From the NCBI RefSeq assembly GCF_009727155.1, contig NZ_WNWM01000002.1:4464001-4528000 (forward strand): a stretch of DNA of 64,000 nt, written 5' to 3'. This document shows, one piece after another, positions 36,877-45,665 of this stretch (position 1 is its first letter; the number at the start of each line of letters is the position of its first letter). The notes under the pieces are model-generated. The model was not told the DNA's origin, made no database searches, and saw only the letters and a list, made by a program, of their open reading frames with translations. The position numbers were made by a program, and so were the translations under genes. The stretch comes from Pseudoduganella dura. GTDB lineage: Bacteria; Pseudomonadota; Gammaproteobacteria; Burkholderiales; Burkholderiaceae_D.

Positions 36877-37824
36877 TTAGCCTACTTTTTTCGGTGCACG
36901 AGCAGCGGAGTCAGCGGTGGACATGGCGCCGGAGATCAGCACGGAGTGCACGTCAGCCGAGAACGCACGCACTTCTTCCATTGCCGACTTGTTGCGACGC
37001 ACCAGCCAGTTGTAGCCCAGAACGGCAGGAACTGCGACTGCCAGACCGAATGCCGTCATGATCAGTGCTTCACCGACCGGACCTGCAACCTTGTCGATCG
37101 ACGCGTTACCGGTCATACCGATGTTGGTCAGTGCACCGTAAATACCCCAGACGGTACCGAACAGACCGATGAACGGTGCGGTCGAACCCACGGTTGCCAG
37201 GAACGACAGGCCATCCTGCAGGCGGGACTGAACTTTGTCCACGGCGCGCTGGATCGACATCGTCACCCAGGTCGACAGGTCGATCTGCTCCAGCAGGGCG
37301 CCATCGTGGTGGGCGGAAGCCTTGGTGCCCGATTCGGCGATGAAGCGGAACGGCGAGCCTTCGGCCAGGGTCGTGGTGCCGGCAGCGATCGACGATGCCT
37401 TCCAGAACTTGGCGGTAGCTTCACGGGCTTGACGCATGATCTTCATCTGGTCCAGGAACTTGGTGATGATGATGTACCACGAGCCGATCGACATGATCGA
37501 CATGATGATGATCGTGCCTTTCGGGACCCAGCCCGATTCCCATGCTGCCTTGATGCCGAACGGGTTTTCCACTTCTTCCTTGCCAGCGGCGCCATGCGCG
37601 CCAGCATCGGCGGCCGGTGCTGCTGCGGCTGCATCGGCGGCCGGTGCTGCGGCTGCGTCGGCTGCCGGTGCTGCTGCCGCATCCGCTGCCGGCGCTGCAG
37701 GCGCATCCGCGGCGGCCGGGGCAGGGGCGTCGGCCATGGCCGGCGCGCTCACCAGGGCAGTTGCTGCGGTCACCGAGAACAGCACAGCGGCCAGTACAGC
37801 GGACAAACGGGTATTCTTAAACAT
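36877..37824 (-). CDS. exbB: ExbB-type proton channel protein with N-terminal signal peptide
   Basis: A 315-residue MotA/TolQ/ExbB family protein. It starts with a cleavable signal peptide (after AMA), then a low-complexity periplasmic stretch of repeated PAADAAAA units (about residues 33-75), then three transmembrane helices with the conserved segments TVGSTAPFIGLFGTVWGIYG and EALIMTAFGLAVAVPAVLGYN. With ExbD it forms the proton-driven motor for TonB. The extension is longer than in E. coli ExbB, which lacks it. Confidence 0.94.
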   Translation of the reverse strand: MFKNTRLSAVLAAVLFSVTAATALVSAPAMADAPAPAAADAPAAPAADAAAAPAADAAAAPAADAAAAAPAADAGAHGAAGKEEVENPFGIKAAWESGWVPKGTIIIMSIMSIGSWYIIITKFLDQMKIMRQAREATAKFWKASSIAAGTTTLAEGSPFRFIAESGTKASAHHDGALLEQIDLSTWVTMSIQRAVDKVQSRLQDGLSFLATVGSTAPFIGLFGTVWGIYGALTNIGMTGNASIDKVAGPVGEALIMTAFGLAVAVPAVLGYNWLVRRNKSAMEEVRAFSADVHSVLISGAMSTADSAARAPKKVG

Positions 37825-37902
37825 GCTTCCTCCAAATTGATAAAAGATCAGTTCGCTGAACGTAACGACAACGAATCTTGCTAAATGAGACTTCGTCTCG
37901 GG

Positions 37903-38562
37903 TTATTCCAGCGTCCAGACGTATTGCATCGACATCCACGCCTGTTCCGGCTTGCCGTCAACCAATGTTGGTTTGAACTTGCACTTGCCGATACCCACCA
38001 CGGCCGCTTTGTCCAGATCCCTGAAACCACTGGACTTCACGATCTTGGAATCGGCCACGCGACCGTCGACCCCAATCAGGAACGACAAGGTTACCGTGCC
38101 CGTTTCTTCGTTACGCAGCGACGACTTCGGCCATTCCGGTTTCGCGCAGGTGCTGAAGTCAGCCACTGCGGGAACACGTACGGACTGGGCCGGAGGTGCT
38201 GGAGGTGCCGGCGGTGCCGGTGGTGCCGCCTTCGCCAGCTCGGTCGTTGCCGGCTTTTGCTGGGTGGTGTTGGCGATCACGTTCTGTTGCGGCGGCGGCT
38301 GCTGCACATTCACTTCAACTGGCGGAATGAACGGCGGCGGCGGTGCTTTCATTTCCGGCGGCGGAGGTGGGGGAGGCAGCTCCTTCGGTGGCGGTGGAGC
38401 GACCTCTTCAATGATCTTGGTTTCAACCGGCTCGATCATTTTAGTGATCATCCGTTTGCCCAAGCCCGACACGATCCCGTAACCAGCGATTATGTGCAAG
38501 GCCACCACTACCACGATGCCGGTATAGTTCTTTTTGACCTTCCCGTTATCACTAAAATTCAT
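37903..38562 (-). CDS. tonB: TonB energy-transducing protein
   Basis: A 219-residue protein with one N-terminal helix (GIVVVVALHIIAGYGIV), a Pro-rich periplasmic span (KELPPPPPPPEMKAPPPPF) and a C-terminal TonB domain with GTVTLSFLIGVDGRV and SSGFRDLDKAAV. ATG 38562 is preceded by GGAG. It is first in the order tonB-exbB-exbD-exbD and passes energy to receptors such as the one at 14304. A TATAAT hexamer lies 80 bases upstream. Confidence 0.95.
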   Translation of the reverse strand: MNFSDNGKVKKNYTGIVVVVALHIIAGYGIVSGLGKRMITKMIEPVETKIIEEVAPPPPKELPPPPPPPEMKAPPPPFIPPVEVNVQQPPPQQNVIANTTQQKPATTELAKAAPPAPPAPPAPPAQSVRVPAVADFSTCAKPEWPKSSLRNEETGTVTLSFLIGVDGRVADSKIVKSSGFRDLDKAAVVGIGKCKFKPTLVDGKPEQAWMSMQYVWTLE

Positions 38563-39131
38563 GCCTGCTTTCTCCAATACCTACTCTACTCGAACCCCAA
38601 AATAGCGACACAAAGCTACAGCCGCATCCGGGACGTCGGCGAATTATACATACGAATTCTTCATTGTACATAGAATTTTGGGATCAAAAAACTGGTTAAA
38701 TTTCATGCCCTTAGCTGCTCCCATGCACCATTCTGGCGCCCGTTTCCGGGCACCCGTGACCAACCCTGTGCAAGTGACCGAAATGGCGCCATGAAGTTTT
38801 CCTAATGAGAAAAAAACAAAATTTTCTGTCAGCTTTCCTCCCTTCCGCCAATGAAAAATTTGGTACCGAAACTTGCAAATGCATAACAATGGGAGCGGTA
38901 CCTTTGCCATCCAAGTATATGCAATTTGCAGGCCGGGCGGCGCACCCGGATGCAAAAAAACCAAGCTTGAAAGTTCACTACATCGGGAGGGGCGGTACGG
39001 ATGAGAAAAGATGAGGCCGGTCCAGCCGATCTGTCGAGGCGGTCAGACCAGTCTACAGCATTGCGGGCGTATTGGAAGGGAAGTCCGGGAGCCTGGCGAA
39101 CGCCCCCGGGTCGAATCGGTTCATCAGGGCT
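38563..39131. other. Gene-free, relatively AT-rich stretch with the tonB promoter region
   Basis: No convincing gene lies here. On the minus strand TATAAT (complement of 38643-38648) is preceded by TGTACA at a 16-base distance, a plausible tonB promoter. I see no clear Fur box. The part around 38800-38900 is much richer in A and T than the surrounding genes and carries two GGTACC sites. An open frame of 106 codons on the minus strand (38644-38964) has no family features and a poor start. Confidence 0.5.
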
Positions 39132-40673
39132 TCACGCCAGCCGGCCGCGCTTTTCACGCTTGCATTCCAGCGTGCTGATCAGCTTGCCTTCGGGCGAAAC
39201 GGTATCGAGGTGCACGTCGAAGCCCCATAGCCGCGCCACGTGCTTGAGCACTTCATGCGCCTGCTGGTTCAACGGCCGGCGGTTGAACTGCGTGTGCCGC
39301 AAGGTCAGCGCGCGGTCATCCCGCGTGTTGACCGACCATACCTGGATGTTCGGCTCGCGGTTGCCCAGGTTGTACTGGTCGGCCAGTTGCTGGCGCACGT
39401 AGCGGTAGCCCATCTCGTCGTGGATCGCCGAGACGGACAGCTTCTCGTTGCGGTCATCGTCCAGCACCGCGAAGAAGTGGAACTCGCGGATCAGGCGCGG
39501 CGATAGGTATTGGGCAATAAAGCTTTCATCTTTGAAATTACGCATCGCGAATTGCAGCGTCTGCTTCCAGTCGCTGCCGGCAATGTCCGGGAACCATTCG
39601 CGGTCCTCGGCCGTGGGGTTTTCGCAGATGCGGCGGATATCCGTCATCATCGCGAAGCCCAGCGCGTAAGGGTTAATCCCATTGTAATAGGGACTATGCA
39701 CCGGCGGCTGGTAGACGACGTTCGTGTGGCTCTTCAGGAATTCCATCATGAAGCCGTTGCCGATCACGCCTTCGTCGTACAGCTGGTTCAGGATCGTGTA
39801 ATGCCAGAACGTGGCCCAACCTTCGTTCATGACCTGGGTCTGCCGCTGCGGATAGAAGTACTGCGAGATCTTGCGCACGATGCGTACCAGCTCGCGCTGC
39901 CATGGCTCCAGCAGCGGCGCGTACTTCTCGATGAAGTACAGCAGGTTCTCCTCCGGTTCGGGCGGGAAGCGGGCGGGCGCCTGGGCGACGGCTTCTTCCT
40001 CGGGCCGCTTCGGCAGCGTGCGCCACAGCTCGTTGAGCTGCGATTGCAGGTAGGCTTCGCGTTCCTTCTGGCGCGCCTGTTCCTGCGCCAGCGACAGCTT
40101 GGCCGGCCGCTTGTAACGATCGACACCGTAGTTCTGGATCGCGTGGCACGAGTCGATCAGCAGTTCGACCGCGTCGATGCCGTGCCGCTGTTCGCACTCG
40201 GCAATGTAATTCTTGGCGAACACCATGTAATCGACGATCGCTTCGGCATCGGTCCACGTGCGGAACAGGTAATTACCCTTGAAGAAGGAATTGTGGCCAT
40301 ATGCCGCGTGCGCGATCACCAGCGCCTGCATCGTCAGGCTGTTTTCCTCCATCAGGTAGGCGATGCAGGGATTGCTGTTGATGACGATCTCGTAAGCAAG
40401 GCCCATCTGCCCGCGCTTGTAGCCCTTCTCGGTGGACAGGAAGTGCTTGCCGAACGACCAGTGGTTGTACGACACGGGCATGCCGACGGATGTATACGCA
40501 TCCATCATCTGCTCGGCCGTGATGATTTCCAGCTGGTTCGGATACGTGTCCAGGCCGAAGCCCTGCGCCACGCGCTTGATTTCCTCGTGCGCCTGTTCGA
40601 TCAGCTCGAACGTCCATTCCGACTGTTCCGGCAGCGCGCGCGGATGGGGCGGTCGTTTCGTCATCTCGTTCAT
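39132..40673 (-). CDS. SpoVR family protein
   Basis: A 513-residue cytoplasmic protein matching the SpoVR/YcgB family across its length (LIEQAHEEIKRVAQGFGLD, VSYNHWSFGKHF, AHAAYGHNSFFKGNY, MNEGWATFWHYTIL). The HxxxGHxxFF-like and Glu-containing motifs suggest metal binding, but the biochemical role is unproven. In non-spore-formers it goes with PrkA and YhbH in a stress/stationary-phase module. ATG 40673 overlaps closely with the yhbH stop; ATG 40664 is an alternative. Confidence 0.93.
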   Translation of the reverse strand: MNEMTKRPPHPRALPEQSEWTFELIEQAHEEIKRVAQGFGLDTYPNQLEIITAEQMMDAYTSVGMPVSYNHWSFGKHFLSTEKGYKRGQMGLAYEIVINSNPCIAYLMEENSLTMQALVIAHAAYGHNSFFKGNYLFRTWTDAEAIVDYMVFAKNYIAECEQRHGIDAVELLIDSCHAIQNYGVDRYKRPAKLSLAQEQARQKEREAYLQSQLNELWRTLPKRPEEEAVAQAPARFPPEPEENLLYFIEKYAPLLEPWQRELVRIVRKISQYFYPQRQTQVMNEGWATFWHYTILNQLYDEGVIGNGFMMEFLKSHTNVVYQPPVHSPYYNGINPYALGFAMMTDIRRICENPTAEDREWFPDIAGSDWKQTLQFAMRNFKDESFIAQYLSPRLIREFHFFAVLDDDRNEKLSVSAIHDEMGYRYVRQQLADQYNLGNREPNIQVWSVNTRDDRALTLRHTQFNRRPLNQQAHEVLKHVARLWGFDVHLDTVSPEGKLISTLECKREKRGRLA

Positions 40674-40674
40674 C

Positions 40675-41943
40675 TTATTTGGGCTGCTTCTTGAACAGTT
40701 CGCGGAACACCGGATAGATATCGGCCGGCGTGACAATTTTCTGCATGGCGAAGTGCTGGTGGAGATCCGGCACCTGCGCATACTGCTCCCACAGGTTCTG
40801 TGGCGGACCGTCGGTGATTTCCACATACGTGTAGTACTGCACCTTCGGCATGATCGTGTTGACGAGCAGTTGCCGGCACAGCACCGAATCGTTGTCCCAG
40901 TTGTCGCCGTCCGAGGCCTGGGCCACGTAGCTGTTCCATTGGCCGGCGCCGTAGCGCTCGTCGATGACCTTGTTGAGCAGGTTCAGTGCCGACGAGACCA
41001 CCGTGCCGCCCGACTCGCGCGAATGGAAGAACTCGTGCTCGTCGACTTCGGCCGCCGCCGTGTGGTGGCGGATGAAGACGACTTCGATCTTGTCGTATAC
41101 CCGTTTCAGGAACAGGTACAGCAGGATGAAGAAGCGTTTCGCGGTGTCCTTGCGCCCCTCGTCCATCGAGCCGGACACGTCCATGATGCAGAACATCACG
41201 GCCTGCGTCATCGGCTTCGGGATCTTGATGCGGTTGCTGTAGCGCAGGTCGAACGGGTCGATATAGGGGATCGCCAGCAGCCTGGTATGCAGGTGATGGA
41301 TTTTCTTCTTCAGCTCGACGACGCGGAAGTCGTCCAGCGGCACGTCGGCCAGCAGCAGCGTTTCCAGCTCCAGCTCGGCTTCGGCCAGCGCCTTGCGCGA
41401 CGGGCCGCCGACGGCAATGCGCCGCCCCAATGCGCCGCGCAGCGAGCGCAGCACGTGGATGTTGCTGGGCGTGCCGGACACGGTATAGCCGGCGCGCTGG
41501 CTCTTGAAATCGGTGGTGGCCGTCAGCTGCGTCTTGACGAGGTTCGGCAGTTCGAGGTCTTCAAAGAAATAATTCATGAATTCCTCGCGCGACAGCTCGA
41601 AGATGAAGTCATCCTCGGAAGTCTGGTCGCTGTTGCCCGCCTTGCCGCGGCCGGAGCCGCCGCCGCCCTTGGGCCGGGCGATCTGGTCGCCCTTCTGGTA
41701 TTCCTGGTTGCCGGGATTGACAACTTCCCACACGCCGCCATGGGCATGTCCGAAGGAGGGCTCGTTCACGTCCTTGACGGGAATCGAAACCTTCTCGCCA
41801 TTTTCGATGTCGGTGATCGAACGGCCCTTGATGGCACGCCCGACGGCATCCTTGATCTGGCCTTTGTAGCGCCGCAGGAACCGTTCGCGGTTGACCGCGG
41901 ACTTGTTTTTACCCTGCAAGCGTCGGTCGATGAGGTAACTCAA
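40675..41943 (-). CDS. yhbH: YeaH/YhbH family protein (DUF444)
   Basis: A 422-residue protein of the DUF444 family. It begins SYLIDRRLQGKNKSAVNRERFL and contains a von Willebrand A-like MIDAS motif DVSGSMDE. The start codon is TTG at 41943, supported by a perfect AGGAGG six to seven bases upstream and by family alignment. It is the partner of the PrkA kinase. Its C-terminus runs to two bases before the spoVR start, so the two are coupled. Confidence 0.93.
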   Translation of the reverse strand: MSYLIDRRLQGKNKSAVNRERFLRRYKGQIKDAVGRAIKGRSITDIENGEKVSIPVKDVNEPSFGHAHGGVWEVVNPGNQEYQKGDQIARPKGGGGSGRGKAGNSDQTSEDDFIFELSREEFMNYFFEDLELPNLVKTQLTATTDFKSQRAGYTVSGTPSNIHVLRSLRGALGRRIAVGGPSRKALAEAELELETLLLADVPLDDFRVVELKKKIHHLHTRLLAIPYIDPFDLRYSNRIKIPKPMTQAVMFCIMDVSGSMDEGRKDTAKRFFILLYLFLKRVYDKIEVVFIRHHTAAAEVDEHEFFHSRESGGTVVSSALNLLNKVIDERYGAGQWNSYVAQASDGDNWDNDSVLCRQLLVNTIMPKVQYYTYVEITDGPPQNLWEQYAQVPDLHQHFAMQKIVTPADIYPVFRELFKKQPK

Positions 41944-41966
41944 AAGATTCCTCCTGCGCTGGGGAC

Positions 41967-41994
41967 CGTGCTCCCGCCGGGAGGCGGGAGCACG
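41967..41994 (-). other. Stable hairpin between prkA and yhbH
   Basis: CGTGCTCCCGCC and GGCGGGAGCACG pair perfectly over 12 bp around a four-base loop. No T tract follows. It lies in the 108-bp gap of the operon and may act as an RNA-processing or partial-termination element that sets the ratio of PrkA to the downstream products; that role is inferred. Confidence 0.6.
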
Positions 41995-42051
41995 AAGCCC
42001 GATGCTGCTGTGACGGACTCGCTTCCTGAACCTATTATGGCACTGACCGCG

Positions 42052-43974
42052 TTACGACGACTTCCGCACGCGCAGATACCACTCGCACAGCAGCCGGACC
42101 TGCTTGGCGGTGTAGCCTTTTTCCACCATCCGGGCCACGAAGTCGGCGTGCTTGTTCGCATCCTCGGCGCTGGCCTTGGCGTTGAACGAGATGACCGGCA
42201 GCAGTTCCTCGGTGTTCGAGAACATTTTCTTCTCGATCACCGTGCGGAATTTCTCGTAGGACGTCCAGGCCGGGTTCTTGCCGCCGTTGTTGGCGCGGGC
42301 GCGCAGGCCGAAGTTGACGATCTCGTTGCGGAAATCCTTCGGATTGCTGATGCCGGCCGGCTTCTCGATCTTTTCCAGCTCGGCATTGAGCGATTCGCGG
42401 TCGAAGCTTTCGCCGGTGTCCGGATCGCGGTATTCCTGGTCCTGGATCCAGAAGTCGGCGAACGTCACGTAGCGGTCGAAGATGTTCTGGCCGTATTCCG
42501 AATAGCTCTCCAGGTAGGCGGTCTGGATTTCCTTGCCGATGAAGTCCACGTAGCGCTGCGCCAGGTGCTCCTTGATGAAGGAGAAGTACTTCTGTTCCGT
42601 CTCCGGCGGGAACTGCTCGCGCTCGACCTGCTGCTCGAGCACGTACAGCAGGTGGACCGGGTTGGCCGCCACTTCCGTCGAGTCGAAGTTGAACACCTTC
42701 GACAGGATCTTGAACGCGAAGCGGGTCGACAGGCCGTTCATGCCTTCGTCCACGCCCGCGTAGTCGACATATTCGTGGATCGATTTCGCCTTCGGATCGG
42801 TATCCTTCAGGTTCTCGCCATCGTAGACCAGCATTTTCGAGAAGACCGACGAGTTTTCCGGCTCCTTCAGGCGCGACAGGATCGCGAACTGCGACATCAT
42901 CCGCAGCGTGCCCGGCGCGCAGGGCGCCTCGGCCAGCGACGAGTTGCGCAACAGCTTATCGTAGATCTTCACCTCGTCGGACACGCGCAGGCAGTACGGC
43001 ACCTTGACGATATAGATACGGTCGAGGAACGCCTCGTTGTTGCGGTTGTTGCGGAAGGTCTTCCACTCCGATTCGTTCGAGTGGGCCAGCACCACGCCAT
43101 CGAACGGGATCGCGCCGAAGCCTTCGGTACCTTTGTAGTTGCCTTCCTGCGTGGCGGTCAGCAGCGGGTGCAGTACCTTGATCGGCGCCTTGAACATCTC
43201 CACGAATTCCATCAGGCCCTGGTTGGCCAGGCACAGGCCGCCGGAATAGCTGTAGGCGTCCGGATCGTCCTGCGCGTAATCCTCGAGCTTGCGGATGTCG
43301 ACCTTGCCGACCAGCGAGGAAATATCCTGGTTGTTTTCGTCGCCCGGTTCGGTTTTCGAGATGGCGATCTGCTTCAGGATCGACGGATAGCGCTTGACCA
43401 CGCGGAACTGGTTGATGTCGCCGTTGTATTCGTGCAGCCGCTTCACCGCCCATGGGCTGGGAATGCTGCGCAGGTAGCGGCGCGGAATGCCGTAGTCCTC
43501 CTCCAGGATCACGCCATCCTCCGCCTCGTTGAACAGGCCGAGCGGCGATTCATTGACGGGCGAACCCTTCAGGCAATAGAACGGCACCTGTTCCATCAGC
43601 GATTTCAGCTTCTCCGCGATCGACGACTTGCCGCCGCCTACCGGCCCCAGCAGATACAGGATCTGCTTGCGCTCCTCGAGGCCCTGGGCCGCGTGGCGGA
43701 AGTAGGACACCACCTGCTCGATCACTTCCTCCATGCCGTAGAACTCGCGGAAGGCGGGATAGATCTTGATGACCTTGTTGGCGAAGATCCGGGACAGCCG
43801 GGTATCGTTGCGCGTGTCGACCAGCGTCGGCTCGCCGATCGCGGCGAGCATCCGCTCCGCCGCGCTGGCGTAGGTCAGGTGATCCTTCTTGCATAACTGG
43901 AGATATTCGGAAAGGGACATTTCCTCTTCCCGGGTGCGCTCGTACCGTGCTGCGTAAGTGTCAAAGATCGTCAT
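42052..43974 (-). CDS. prkA: PrkA serine protein kinase (YeaG)
   Basis: A 640-residue protein. The N-terminal AAA+-like part has a Walker A GPVGGGKSS and the C-terminal part is the PrkA kinase-like domain. Conserved segments include YPAFREFYGMEEVIEQ and RTEFSR-like LAHSNESEWKTFRNN. PrkA/YeaG is induced in stationary phase and nitrogen starvation in enterics and works with YhbH. It is first in the order prkA-yhbH-spoVR. Some work reports protease rather than kinase activity for the family, so activity should be treated as unsettled. Confidence 0.95.
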   Translation of the reverse strand: MTIFDTYAARYERTREEEMSLSEYLQLCKKDHLTYASAAERMLAAIGEPTLVDTRNDTRLSRIFANKVIKIYPAFREFYGMEEVIEQVVSYFRHAAQGLEERKQILYLLGPVGGGKSSIAEKLKSLMEQVPFYCLKGSPVNESPLGLFNEAEDGVILEEDYGIPRRYLRSIPSPWAVKRLHEYNGDINQFRVVKRYPSILKQIAISKTEPGDENNQDISSLVGKVDIRKLEDYAQDDPDAYSYSGGLCLANQGLMEFVEMFKAPIKVLHPLLTATQEGNYKGTEGFGAIPFDGVVLAHSNESEWKTFRNNRNNEAFLDRIYIVKVPYCLRVSDEVKIYDKLLRNSSLAEAPCAPGTLRMMSQFAILSRLKEPENSSVFSKMLVYDGENLKDTDPKAKSIHEYVDYAGVDEGMNGLSTRFAFKILSKVFNFDSTEVAANPVHLLYVLEQQVEREQFPPETEQKYFSFIKEHLAQRYVDFIGKEIQTAYLESYSEYGQNIFDRYVTFADFWIQDQEYRDPDTGESFDRESLNAELEKIEKPAGISNPKDFRNEIVNFGLRARANNGGKNPAWTSYEKFRTVIEKKMFSNTEELLPVISFNAKASAEDANKHADFVARMVEKGYTAKQVRLLCEWYLRVRKSS

Positions 43975-45552
<1,578 letters not shown>

Positions 45553-45593
45553 CGCTTCGGCGCGCGGCCGTTTCGACGCCGGCTGCGAAAACC

Positions 45594-45627
45594 GGTGTCG
45601 GACACCAGAGTGCCGGTGTCCGACACC
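45594..45627. repeat. Palindromic repeat GGTGTCGGACACC, copy D
   Basis: GGTGTCGGACACC (45594-45606) is followed after eight bases by GGTGTCCGACACC (45615-45627). Both are self-palindromic apart from the central base, and together they form an inverted pair. The inner TTTTCCGG arm seen in copies B and C is missing. It lies in the 113-bp gap between the deaminase and the permease. Confidence 0.75.
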
Positions 45628-45665
45628 AATCCTCACGCGGTACGGATTTTCCTGCTGAAAGAACC

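Noticed and set aside
38563..38700. Fur box at the tonB promoter
   Set aside because: No segment resembles the GATAATGATAATCATTATC consensus closely enough.
38644..38964. 106-codon open frame upstream of tonB
   Set aside because: It has no ribosome site and no family features, and it covers the likely tonB promoter.
40432..43896. 1154-codon open frame on the plus strand opposite spoVR, yhbH and prkA
   Set aside because: It spans three well-supported genes in antisense and has no recognisable domain.
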